In this document: positions 1 through 5,089 of the stretch, piece after piece
How positions within the stretch are numbered: the stretch's first letter is position 1
Layout: every line of letters begins with the position of its first letter
DNA from: Cyclobacteriaceae bacterium
GTDB taxonomy: Bacteria > Bacteroidota > Bacteroidia > Cytophagales > Cyclobacteriaceae
Assembly: GCA_025363495.1 (NCBI GenBank)
Contig: JANYDR010000418.1
Location: 1 to 9,784 of the forward strand
Length of the DNA stretch: 9,784 bases
Reading direction: 5' to 3'
Program-made: the position numbers and the translations under genes
The notes under the pieces: generated by a model
The model's database searches: none
What the model was told of the DNA's origin: nothing
The model's input: the letters and a program-made list of their open reading frames with translations, nothing else

Positions 1-57
1 CTCAACTTTTTGAAGCTCTGCTAAAAGTCTTCAAATATCAATTTTTCCTGAAAATGA

Positions 58-216
58 GTTTTTAAGGGACGACTAGTTACCGTCTCTAACACTTTTGGTC
101 CTCCTCCTCCAGATTCAGTCAAGACTTTATTTGTATCGCTAGTAGCCCTTATGGGAATTCTTATTTCGCTGGCATATTGGGTTGATAGAAACAGAGAGAT
201 TGCTGAACAGAAATAA
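58..216 (+). pseudogene. 3' end of a membrane protein gene, possibly broken
   Basis: An open frame from 58 to the TAA at 214-216 reads like a genuine protein C-terminus: a short proline run (PPPP), then about 20 hydrophobic residues (TLFVSLVALMGILISLAYW) and a charged tail ending DRNREIAEQK. The frame is closed by a TGA at 55-57 and has no ATG, GTG or TTG before the ATG at 151, which has no ribosome binding site. It therefore looks like the tail of a gene entering from the left that has suffered a frameshift or truncation. Another frame is open from the window edge to a TAA at 63-65 and could be the interrupted upstream part. A strong terminator 27 bp downstream supports a real transcription unit ending here. 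The alternative is a tiny one-helix protein starting at 151. I do not recognise the family. Confidence 0.33.
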
Positions 217-242
217 ACATAACCATTTAATAGAATGTAGTG

Positions 243-280
243 AACCTCACCGGCATTAACCGATGAGGTTTTTCTTTTTT
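243..280 (+). terminator. rho-independent terminator
   Basis: Arms 243-253 and 260-270 pair over 11 positions with one C/A mismatch and a 6-nt loop. They are followed directly by a T-rich tract (TTTTTCTTTTTT, ending at 280). The T-run lies only on the plus-strand 3' side, so it terminates rightward transcription of whatever ends at 216 and shields the convergent Crp/Fnr gene. Confidence 0.85.
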
Positions 281-284
281 GAGT

Positions 285-306
285 CTAATACGATCTTCTG
301 TATTAG
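285..306. repeat. short inverted repeat downstream of the Crp/Fnr gene
   Basis: Perfect 7-bp arms CTAATAC (285-291) and GTATTAG (300-306) flank an 8-nt loop. They lie between the rightward terminator and the 3' end of the leftward Crp/Fnr gene. There is no T-run on either side, so it is a weak candidate terminator or RNA 3'-end stabiliser for the regulator transcript. Confidence 0.35.
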
Positions 307-353
307 TGAAAAACTTTCCTGAATTGCTAAAAGTGATTGAAGGCTTTGGGACT

Positions 354-923
354 TTAAGAATGCTGCCTTCTTCGGACACGACTGAACGTTTCTGGAGTCA
401 TTCCTAGCAGAGAAGCAATGTATTGAAGGGGCACCTGATTGAATAACTCTTTGTTATGCTCGTAGAAAACAGCATAACGTTCTTCGGCAGGCATGGATAA
501 GTGGGCAAATATCCGGTTTTCCATGATCCTGAAGCAACTGATTAGAAAATGCTTTTCTATTTCTGGCCACCTTGGAACTGTTTCAACGATCCTATTGTAA
601 TCACTTTTTTGAATCGTAAAAAGCTCAATGTCTGTTAGCGCTTGTATGCTCCAGCGAGACGGAACATTAAACGTAAGGCTTGGCATGTCGCCAATGAAGT
701 ATCCTTTCGAAAATATCCATTGCGTGATGTCTTTATCTCCCAATGTTGCATACGACCTAAGGAAACCGGACTGGACAAAGCTTAGTTTATCACAAGCTTC
801 TCCGTTCTTTATATAAAAGTCGCCCTTCCTGAGTGTATCCGGTTGAAACATAGACGCGATCTTTGACACCTCTTCGCCTGTTACGGTGAAGTTTGAATTA
901 ATGTACTGCTCTAATTGCGTCAT
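354..923 (-). CDS. Crp/Fnr family transcriptional regulator
   Basis: This 189-residue protein has the layout of the short Bacteroidota Crp/Fnr regulators. An N-terminal cyclic-nucleotide-binding-like beta-barrel spans roughly residues 20-115, with the jelly-roll stretch LRKGDFYIKNGE and a conserved GFLRSY turn. A long connector helix covers about 120-140. A compact C-terminal helix-turn-helix at about 163-185 contains VPLQYIASLLGMTPETFSRVRR, where Q-IA--LG-T-ETFSR-RR is the usual recognition-helix pattern. The phosphate-binding residues of true cAMP receptors and the Fnr iron-sulfur cysteines are not evident, so the effector is unknown. The ATG at 923 gives the family's normal length; the leader is A/T-rich without a clear Shine-Dalgarno site, as is common in Bacteroidota. 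It is probably monocistronic, with its own promoter and a palindromic candidate operator upstream (1046-1060). Confidence 0.92.
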   Translation of the reverse strand: MTQLEQYINSNFTVTGEEVSKIASMFQPDTLRKGDFYIKNGEACDKLSFVQSGFLRSYATLGDKDITQWIFSKGYFIGDMPSLTFNVPSRWSIQALTDIELFTIQKSDYNRIVETVPRWPEIEKHFLISCFRIMENRIFAHLSMPAEERYAVFYEHNKELFNQVPLQYIASLLGMTPETFSRVRRRQHS

Positions 924-1007
924 TTTCGATTTTATGAAAATTATTTCCTTTTAAGTAATCACTTTAAGATTTCACTTGAAAGACTCTCAGCTTTTTGGAG
1001 TTGCCTT

Positions 1008-1060
1008 TTGGACGCAAAGATCAAAATAAACAGTCGATATTCCTTTTGACAAAAAGTCAA
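1008..1060 (-). promoter_or_regulatory. candidate promoter and palindromic operator of the Crp/Fnr gene
   Basis: On the minus strand, GATCTTTG (complement of 1015-1022) followed by CGTCC resembles the Bacteroidota -7 element TAnnTTTG; a start site near 1009 would give a leader of about 85 nt. No good TTTG -33 element is seen at the expected spacing. Upstream, at about -38 to -52, lies the perfect palindrome TTGAC-AAAAA-GTCAA (1046-1060). Its size and symmetry suit a dimeric helix-turn-helix regulator, so autoregulation is plausible. That last step is inference. Confidence 0.45.
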
Positions 1061-1277
1061 GGACTTTGCCGCCCGCAAACCAACGCTTTCCCAAGAGTGC
1101 CCACCTCCAGGAGTGACCCCCGCGCAAGTATACTATATAAAGAGTGACCCGTGGACAGAGTAGAACTAACCACCAAACCGACAACCATGTACTCGAACAA
1201 TCAATTCTATTCAGTGACTCCTTGACAATAACGTAACGACCGACCGAGAACATGGGGGTGAGAAGGGCACTGTTGCT
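1061..1277. other. intergenic stretch without a supported gene
   Basis: No convincing gene or RNA was found between the Crp/Fnr operator and the intron relic. A minus-strand open frame crosses it (987-1394), but it runs through both the intron relic and the Crp/Fnr promoter, so it is judged spurious. Three spaced occurrences of GAGTGMCC-like octamers (near 1095, 1111 and 1142) are the only internal repetition noticed. Confidence 0.5.
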
Positions 1278-1466
1278 AATCGAGTAGACGGCCTCGCCAG
1301 TTGTAACTGACGAGGTTCGTCTCTCACATTTTATTTGCCGAAATCCCATGTATGCAGACCAGGTAGTATACGGGTCGCGTACTAAGCAATTCATTAAGCA
1401 AGTTGGTCCGGATATGTAATCGGGATAGGTTGTGCGCCGTGAATCACTGGGCGGTCCTGCCTGTTC

Positions 1467-1534
1467 CGACTTGCATCATCAAGGCCCCTCTCTATTTGGC
1501 AGGCACGTCCGACTCGAAGGATGATGTAAGTTCG
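1467..1534. repeat. 14-bp inverted repeat inside the intron relic
   Basis: Arm 1467-1480 (CGACTTGCATCATC) pairs with 1520-1534 apart from one bulged T and one G-T type pair, across a 39-nt loop. The structure survives in an otherwise non-coding stretch, which supports an RNA-level origin for the segment. Confidence 0.6.
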
Positions 1535-1538
1535 AGGC

Positions 1539-1568
1539 GGATTTGGCTGTCAGCCGACAGGTAAATCC
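1539..1568. repeat. compact imperfect hairpin inside the intron relic
   Basis: GGATTT (1539-1544) pairs with AAATCC (1563-1568), and CTGTC (1547-1551) with GACAG (1556-1560). A 2x2 internal loop separates the two helices and a 4-nt loop AGCC caps them. This is a tight RNA-like hairpin. Confidence 0.6.
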
Positions 1569-1598
1569 TCTGACGCTTGAGATGCGTTTCAGGGAGTG

Positions 1599-1641
1599 CC
1601 GGATTGCCTGCCCGACTCGTCATTCAGGCAGGCAAATCCGG
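1599..1641. repeat. 14-bp GC-rich hairpin inside the intron relic
   Basis: CCGGATTGCCTGCC (1599-1612) pairs with GGCAGGCAAATCCGG (1627-1641) with one bulged A and a 14-nt loop. It is not followed by a T-run, so it is not an intrinsic terminator. In the intron reading it would belong to the scaffold RNA. Confidence 0.65.
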
Positions 1642-1885
1642 CCTAACTACCCACACAACGCAAATAACTTCTTCGAAGGAAGATCGGGGCAATGGGGGGC
1701 TTCCCGGATCGCTCCGAACAACCTTGCACTCGTCGAAGACCCAGCTTCAGCTTGACTAATGCGCATCAATGCCTTGCACATAAGTTGCACCCTTTGGATA
1801 ATCAAACTAATTTCCCTGCTGGAAAGTAGTTGTGTCATGCTGGACACAAACAAAAATGAAAATTGAACTCTAAATAATTACTAGA

Positions 1886-2476
1886 ATGGTACCAAAGGAG
1901 ACGTTTGACAAATTGAGAATTGAGCTTTCTGTTAAATTAAAAAATGGACTTGACTTCACATTAGCAGCAAGTATCATTTGGCTTGCCATTGCTTTTGTGT
2001 GGACGCTTAATACTAGGCCCTATGACAAATCGGTATTAACGTTCATAGTAGGAAGCGTTATGCTTCCACTTGCGCTGCTTATTTCCAAGATAATCAAGAC
2101 AACGTGGACAATTAAGGAAAATCCTCTGCAACCTTTAGGTCTTTGGCTGAATTTTGCTCAATTGTTTTATTTTCCGTTTCTGGTTTTTACACTTATTAAA
2201 TCACCGGACTATTTTGTTATGGTTTATGCGATAATAACAGGAGCACATTTCTTTCCTTATGCTTGGTTTTATAAGACAAACTTGTTCGCAATTTTTGCTG
2301 GACTAATTTCATTGGGTTCATTGATAATAGGATTGGTCGCTCCGACAGAGAAAATGTATTTTATTCCTTTCCTGATGAGCATAGCCCTTTTCGTACTGAC
2401 TATTTTATTGCATTTTGACAGCAAAAGAAAGCAACGACTCTGGACTAACGAAATAAATAAGACTGATAGAAAATAG
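1886..2476 (+). CDS. six-helix integral membrane protein, DUF7010-like
   Basis: The 196-residue product has six probable transmembrane helices at about 22-41, 49-70, 83-104, 108-128, 132-151 and 155-176, a short charged N-terminus (MVPKETFDKLRIELSVKLKNG) and a basic C-terminal tail ending KRKQRLW...TDRK. The stretches FTLAASIIWL, PLALLISKIIK and YAIITGAHFFPYAWFY resemble the DUF7010 family of uncharacterised membrane proteins, recalled rather than searched. No catalytic or transporter signature is visible. The ATG at 1886 lies just after the intron relic; the preceding bases are A/T-rich without a clear ribosome binding site. It stands alone: upstream is non-coding mobile debris and downstream is an intron 3'-end fragment. 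Its function is unknown. Confidence 0.8.
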   Translation: MVPKETFDKLRIELSVKLKNGLDFTLAASIIWLAIAFVWTLNTRPYDKSVLTFIVGSVMLPLALLISKIIKTTWTIKENPLQPLGLWLNFAQLFYFPFLVFTLIKSPDYFVMVYAIITGAHFFPYAWFYKTNLFAIFAGLISLGSLIIGLVAPTEKMYFIPFLMSIALFVLTILLHFDSKRKQRLWTNEINKTDRK

Positions 2477-2496
2477 ACTGGAATCGGCCAGCCCAC

Positions 2497-2539
2497 AATC
2501 GAGTAGACGGCCTCACCAATTGTGACAGACGAGGTTCGT
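2497..2539 (-). repeat. intron 3'-end repeat, copy 2 (truncated)
   Basis: This 43-nt block differs from 1278-1320 at only four positions, including the CTACTCGATT end (complement of 2497-2506) and the outer CCTC/GAGG arms of the domain VI-like hairpin. The inner hairpin is disrupted here. Nothing resembling GTGAGAG or domain V follows, so the fragment was cut short or decayed. It lies about 20 bp after the membrane protein stop codon, in the same orientation as the other two copies. Confidence 0.75.
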
Positions 2540-2680
2540 TAAGCGCTCTGCAATCGCTCTTTACACCAATCACAGCTTTGAGCGGATATTGCATTAAGTT
2601 CAAACCGCTGAAAGGTGTCCACGGAAAACATCAGGACTATCAGGAGTTTTCGCACTCAGCCCTTAATATTGTCGTGTAAG

Positions 2681-2710
2681 CTCCCCCTTTTTAGGACAGG
2701 ATCAATTTAG
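2681..2710. repeat. orphan IS-end-like sequence outside the IS
   Basis: The stretch starting CTCCCCCTTTTTAGGACAGG repeats, in the same direction, the inner part of the IS terminus at 2730-2753, which begins CTCCTCCCATTTTTAGGACT. It also shares GGACAG, TTAGA and AAT-C blocks with the far IS end at 3905-3944. It lies about 20 bp outside the IS boundary. It could be the leftover terminus of an earlier related IS or a duplication from aberrant transposition. Confidence 0.55.
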
Positions 2711-2725
2711 ACAATTCTAATAATT

Positions 2726-2754
2726 TGACCTCCTCCCATTTTTAGGACTGATCT
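2726..2754. repeat. IS right inverted repeat (IRR)
   Basis: This is the transposase-3' end of the IS. It starts TGACCTCCTCCC and contains the orfB stop codon (2742-2744). It pairs with the end at 3912-3944 over the outer 12 bases with one mismatch; the GGAC-GAT core matches after a one-base gap. Confidence 0.8.
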
Positions 2755-3584
2755 AAAATGGAAAATTCAGGCTTTTGGTTCTGCATTTCTTCAAGCTGAT
2801 CGGGTGTCATGTCGTTGATCGAACTATGTGGTCTAAACGAATTATACTCTGTCCTCCAAAGATTAATCTTTTCTTGCGCATCTTCAAGCGACAGGAACCA
2901 ATGAACATTTAAACATTCATCCCTATAACTTCCGTTGAACGATTCAATGAACGGATTATCAGTTGGTTTGCCTGGCCGTGAGTAGTCCATTGTCACATTG
3001 TTTTCATATGCCCATTTATCCAAATCTTTGGAGATGAATTCACTGCCGTTATCAACCTGGATTCGTTTAGGCAGCGCATTACGTTGTGCTTTTACTACGT
3101 TCATAACATTGACAACATCAGATCCCTTAATCGATTGTCCCGCTTGAATGGCAAGGCACTTTCTACTAAAATTATCAACTATAGTTAAAGATCGAAATCG
3201 TCGTCCATCAAAGAGCTGATCCAGGACAAAGTCCATGCTCCAGCATTCGTTTAAATTTGATATTTCCAGCCGGTCAAGCCGATGAGCGGAAGCTCTACAT
3301 CTCCTAGGTCTTTTACTTCGCAAATTCAGGCCCTCTGCTCGATAAAGCCGATAAATTCGTTTATGATTGTCTAACCATCCTTCACGGCGTAATAGAATAT
3401 AGATTCTCCAAAATCCATATCTCACCCGAGTCTGCGCTATCTCTTTCATGCGAATAATCAATGCTTCATCATTTCTCACTTTCGGCTTATAGTACCACAC
3501 TGAACGACTAAGCATTAGTACGCTGCATACTTTAGATTCTGATGTCTTATAATCGTTCAGCAAGCTTTTAGCCAGCCCCCTCAA
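2742..3584 (-). CDS. IS3-family transposase orfB, DDE integrase-like catalytic domain
   Basis: OrfB carries the retroviral-integrase-like catalytic core of the transposase that cuts and joins IS ends. An HTH_21-like region (about residues 35-90, with R-RYGFWRIY and a KRIYRLYRAEGL helix) precedes the rve core at about 110-260. The catalytic triad is D118 (SMDFV), D178 (QVDNGSEF) and E214 (FIESFNG), with 35 residues between the last two, the classic DD(35)E spacing. The C-terminus has the usual YNSFRPHSS...MTP motif. The frame opens with a TTG at 3584, but translation is expected mainly as an OrfAB fusion by -1 frameshifting at 3602-3608, which enters this frame upstream of that TTG. All key residues are present, so it is probably functional. 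Confidence 0.95.
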   Translation of the reverse strand: MRGLAKSLLNDYKTSESKVCSVLMLSRSVWYYKPKVRNDEALIIRMKEIAQTRVRYGFWRIYILLRREGWLDNHKRIYRLYRAEGLNLRSKRPRRCRASAHRLDRLEISNLNECWSMDFVLDQLFDGRRFRSLTIVDNFSRKCLAIQAGQSIKGSDVVNVMNVVKAQRNALPKRIQVDNGSEFISKDLDKWAYENNVTMDYSRPGKPTDNPFIESFNGSYRDECLNVHWFLSLEDAQEKINLWRTEYNSFRPHSSINDMTPDQLEEMQNQKPEFSILDQS

Positions 3585-3608
3585 AAGGGCTGGCCTTAAA
3601 GCTTTTTT
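3571..3608 (-). promoter_or_regulatory. programmed -1 frameshift site of the IS
   Basis: On the minus strand the orfA end contains the slippery heptamer A-AAA-AAG (3608-3602) in the correct register, within a run of eight A's. The orfA stop TAA is at 3598-3596. A perfect 8-bp stem follows: GCCAGCCC (3594-3587) with GGGCTGGC (3578-3571), loop 8 nt. Slipping back one base puts ribosomes exactly into the orfB frame, which is open from there, giving the OrfAB fusion transposase. Confidence 0.9.
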
Positions 3609-3862
3609 TTAAGTACATCCTGGAGCATCTGCTTATCCAAGCTTAGATCGGCTACAAGTTTTTTTAGTTGATAGTTTTCTTCTTCAAGCTGACGAAGCTT
3701 TCGAAGTTCGGAAATACCGAGACCTCCGAATTTCTTTTTCCAGTTGTAAAACGTTGCTTGCGTAATACCCAGCTTTCGACAGACCTCATCAACTGAAATC
3801 CCAGTCTCGGCCTGCTTCAATGCAAATACGATTTGCGCTTCCGTGAATTTTGACTTTTTCAT
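3596..3862 (-). CDS. IS3-family transposase orfA, helix-turn-helix
   Basis: OrfA is the DNA-binding part of the transposase, recognising the IS ends. The 88-residue form starting at the ATG at 3862 (MKKSKFTEAQIVFALKQ) is preferred over a TTG two codons upstream. The N-terminal helix-turn-helix spans about residues 5-45, including ISVDEVCRKLGITQATFYNWKKKFG. It is followed by a leucine-zipper-like coiled coil at about 50-80 (LRQLEEENYQLKKLVADLSLD) that mediates multimerisation. This is a standard IS3-family (HTH_Tnp_1) layout and length. The gene lies between the left IS end and the frameshift signal, and its last codons form the slippery run. Alone it typically acts as a regulator of transposition; most activity comes from the OrfAB fusion. 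Confidence 0.94.
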   Translation of the reverse strand: MKKSKFTEAQIVFALKQAETGISVDEVCRKLGITQATFYNWKKKFGGLGISELRKLRQLEEENYQLKKLVADLSLDKQMLQDVLKKKL

Positions 3863-3911
3863 AAGCAATTATCTCTTGTTTTAAGGTATTAATAATTGCC
3901 TGATTCTCTAA

Positions 3912-3944
3912 CTTACATCTGTCCAGTTTTTAGGGGGGAGGTCA
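3912..3944. repeat. IS left inverted repeat (IRL)
   Basis: Read on the minus strand it begins TGACCTCCCCCCTAAAAACT and continues through GGACAGATG. It lies about 50 bp upstream of the orfA start and matches the opposite end at 2726. Confidence 0.8.
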
Positions 3945-4017
3945 ATCGCATTTACACTGTGATAGCATGGTCTTTGTTAGTGAAATTTGACTCATAAAAA
4001 AACAGAAGTAAAATAAT

Positions 4018-4614
4018 ATGAGAAAAATAATTGTTTTGTCGATGATCACATTGGACGGAGTCATGCAGGCGCCCGGCAGGTCTAAAGAAGATAGATCAGA
4101 AGGTTTCAACTATGGCGGCTGGACGGCACCCTATGGTGACGAAGTTTATGGCAAGGTGGTTCAGAAAGAACTCAAACAACCTGCAGATTATCTTTTAGGC
4201 AGACAAACATTTGAGATTTGGGAAGACTACTGGCCTGAGCACGCAGACTTCTGGCCAGGAATCAATGATGGTACAAAATATGTCTTTTCCAAAACCAGGA
4301 AAAAGTCAGACTGGAAAAACTCTGTATTCATAAACAGCGTTGCAGACATCAGGAAACTCAAAAAATCAAAAGGCTCTGACATTCAAGTTTGGGGTAGCAG
4401 TAAAATCGTTCAACTACTACTTAAGAATGACCTTGTGGACGAACTAAGACTCAAAATTCATCCCTTGACTTTAGGCAAAGGAAAAAAGCTTTTTGACAAG
4501 GGCACGATTCCAGCAGCATTTACATTAACCGTGAGTATAGTTACGCCAAAGGGAGTTATTATTGTTCATTACAAGCGAGCTGGAAAAGTTAAGACTGGTA
4601 CCGTTGGATCTTAA
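4018..4614 (+). CDS. RibD C-terminal / dihydrofolate reductase family protein
   Basis: This 198-residue cytoplasmic protein has the RibD_C fold shared by dihydrofolate reductase and pyrimidine reductase of riboflavin synthesis. Visible motifs are the N-terminal strand and substrate loop SMITLDGVMQAPG (about 8-20), the nucleotide-binding segment DYLLGRQTFEIW (57-68), the IQVWGSSKIVQLL strand-helix (122-134) that normally contacts NADPH phosphates, and DELRLKIHPLTLGKGKKLF (141-159). Stand-alone copies of this type (YyaP/YwjB-like) are common NAD(P)H-dependent reductases of unknown substrate. They are not the essential folate enzyme, and this one lacks the RibD deaminase domain. The ATG at 4018 fits the family start. 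The gene begins 73 bp beyond the IS end, so IS insertion may have altered its promoter. It appears complete and monocistronic. Confidence 0.9.
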   Translation: MRKIIVLSMITLDGVMQAPGRSKEDRSEGFNYGGWTAPYGDEVYGKVVQKELKQPADYLLGRQTFEIWEDYWPEHADFWPGINDGTKYVFSKTRKKSDWKNSVFINSVADIRKLKKSKGSDIQVWGSSKIVQLLLKNDLVDELRLKIHPLTLGKGKKLFDKGTIPAAFTLTVSIVTPKGVIIVHYKRAGKVKTGTVGS

Positions 4615-4617
4615 TTT

Positions 4618-4629
4618 CGATAGCTATCG
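4618..4629. repeat. 12-bp perfect palindrome CGATAGCTATCG
   Basis: A perfect palindrome lies 4 bp after the reductase stop codon and is followed by GGGAG. Closely similar CCGATAGCTATCGGG palindromes are, to my memory, a dispersed repeat in Bacteroidota genomes; their role is unknown. It has no T-run, so it is not a classic terminator. Confidence 0.55.
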
Positions 4630-4639
4630 GGAGAATAAT

Positions 4640-4705
4640 ATGAGAAAGTCTAAATTGTTTCATTTTACCAGGGTGCAGGGTAAATTTATAACTTTAATTT
4701 CCTGA
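4640..4705 (+). CDS. possible 21-residue small ORF
   Basis: ATG at 4640 to TGA at 4703-4705 encodes a basic peptide, MRKSKLFHFTRVQGKFITLI plus S. A GGGAG sequence at 4629-4633 lies 6 nt before the ATG, a better ribosome binding site than most genes in this window have. The ORF directly follows the CGATAGCTATCG palindrome downstream of the reductase gene. The peptide is not recognised, and the arrangement may be coincidental. Confidence 0.2.
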   Translation: MRKSKLFHFTRVQGKFITLIS

Positions 4706-4734
4706 TTTGCTCATATGAGCCGCAATGCTCGGAC

Positions 4735-5002
4735 CTAGAGAATATTCGATTTACCAAAATAATAAGACACTCCAATTGATATTGTATCCGCATTGAATAC
4801 AAACGATTTAATAGTCGTCGTAGTTATGCTTGGATCAACAGGCTTGTAGACTGAATAATAATAACCAATTGAACTTAATCCAGCTTCTATCCCCCAATGA
4901 TTTGATGGAAAGAAATAAAGGCTGGCCGGTATTCTTAGACAGCTGAGCCCTAAGCGGTAAACCTAAAAATCACATAGCGAAAACAATCAAATATTTTTTC
5001 AT
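4735..5002 (-). pseudogene. remnant of an outer-membrane beta-barrel protein gene
   Basis: The minus strand starts at the ATG at 5002 with a signal-peptide-like N-terminus, MKKYLIVFAM, an in-frame TGA, then FLGLPLRAQLSKNTGQ. Shifting to another frame, it continues as YFFPSNHWGIEAGLSSIGYY, then YSVYKPVDPS, and ends FNADTISIGVSYYFGKSNIL with TAG at 4737-4735. Alternating aromatic strands and a terminal ISIGVSYYFGK-type strand are typical of small Bacteroidota outer-membrane beta-barrels. The piece is only about 88 codons, whereas such proteins usually have 150-250 residues, so a large internal deletion plus a frameshift and a nonsense codon have inactivated it. The junction lies near 4920. The exact parent family cannot be named from this fragment. 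Confidence 0.7.
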
Positions 5003-5017
5003 AAAAGTAAATTAATA

Positions 5018-5051
5018 TTGAAACGTATTTCTTGTCTGCGTATTGTTTCAA
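5018..5051. repeat. inverted repeat upstream of the beta-barrel pseudogene
   Basis: TTGAAAC (5018-5024) and GTTTCAA (5045-5051) are perfect 7-bp arms around a 20-bp spacer, 16 bp upstream of the pseudogene ATG. It may be a relic operator or a weak hairpin. TACGTTTC on the minus strand within the right half resembles a TAnnTTTG -7 element with one mismatch. Confidence 0.3.
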
Positions 5052-5089
5052 TTTCAATGCACAACAAAATGATAAAGAGCACAGCTGGT

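Larger units (their letters stand above)
1278..1847 (-). mobile_element. decayed ORF-less group II intron (candidate)
   Basis: Read on the minus strand, this roughly 570-nt, GC-richer and protein-free segment has several group II intron landmarks. The 5' end GTGTCCAGCATGACAC (1847-1832) forms a terminal hairpin and partly fits the GUGYG start. A 35-nt domain V-like hairpin lies at 1392-1358 with the core GTACGCGACCCGTAT, a two-base bulge and a lower stem spoiled mainly by transitions. The motif GTGAGAG, which normally follows domain V in bacterial introns, is present at 1326-1320. A domain VI hairpin with arms CCTCG-CAGTT and AACTG-CGAGG follows, and the 3' end reads CTACTCGATT (1287-1278). 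Strong internal hairpins (1467-1534, 1539-1568, 1599-1641) fit structured RNA. Only the RNA scaffold remains; no reverse transcriptase reading is visible. An anomalous 30-nt block separates domain V from GTGAGAG. It is probably splicing-defective. The family call rests on remembered consensus features and has not been tested with a covariance model. Confidence 0.55.
2726..3944 (-). mobile_element. IS3-family insertion sequence, IS407-like, 1219 bp
   Basis: The element is bounded by inverted ends beginning TGACCTCCTCCC (2726 rightward) and TGACCTCCCCCC (3944 leftward), which agree at 11 of the first 12 bases and again at GGAC-GAT further in. It carries orfA and orfB on the minus strand, joined by a -1 frameshift signal. 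The orfB stop is only 16 bp inside the right end, as is usual for IS3 elements. The transposase phrase WSMDFV-D-L-DGR-FR-LT-VD-FSR and the TGACCTSC-type ends suggest the IS407 group. No 3- or 4-bp target duplication is evident (AATT before, ATCG after), so the element is old, recombined, or its flank was altered. Both reading frames look intact, so it may still be active. Confidence 0.9.

Noticed and set aside
1061..1150. CRISPR-like or regulatory repeat from GAGTGMCC octamers
   Set aside because: There are only three short, unevenly spaced and non-identical occurrences; chance is a sufficient explanation.
987..1394. Minus-strand open frame of 135 codons
   Set aside because: It spans the intron domain V/VI relic at its start and the Crp/Fnr operator and promoter at its end; the composition looks unlike a folded protein and no family is recognisable.
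1433..1460. Plus-strand GTGCGCC as a possible intron 5' end
   Set aside because: It resembles the GUGYG start but is on the opposite strand to the domain V/VI and 3'-end signals, so it does not fit the element's orientation.
1543..1853. Overlapping open frames of 60-70 codons on both strands
   Set aside because: They lie inside the structured, GC-richer intron relic, overlap each other on both strands, contain the hairpin arms and show no protein motif.
2722..3948. Target-site duplication of the IS
   Set aside because: The 3- and 4-bp flanks (AATT on the left, ATCG on the right) do not match, so no duplication is claimed.
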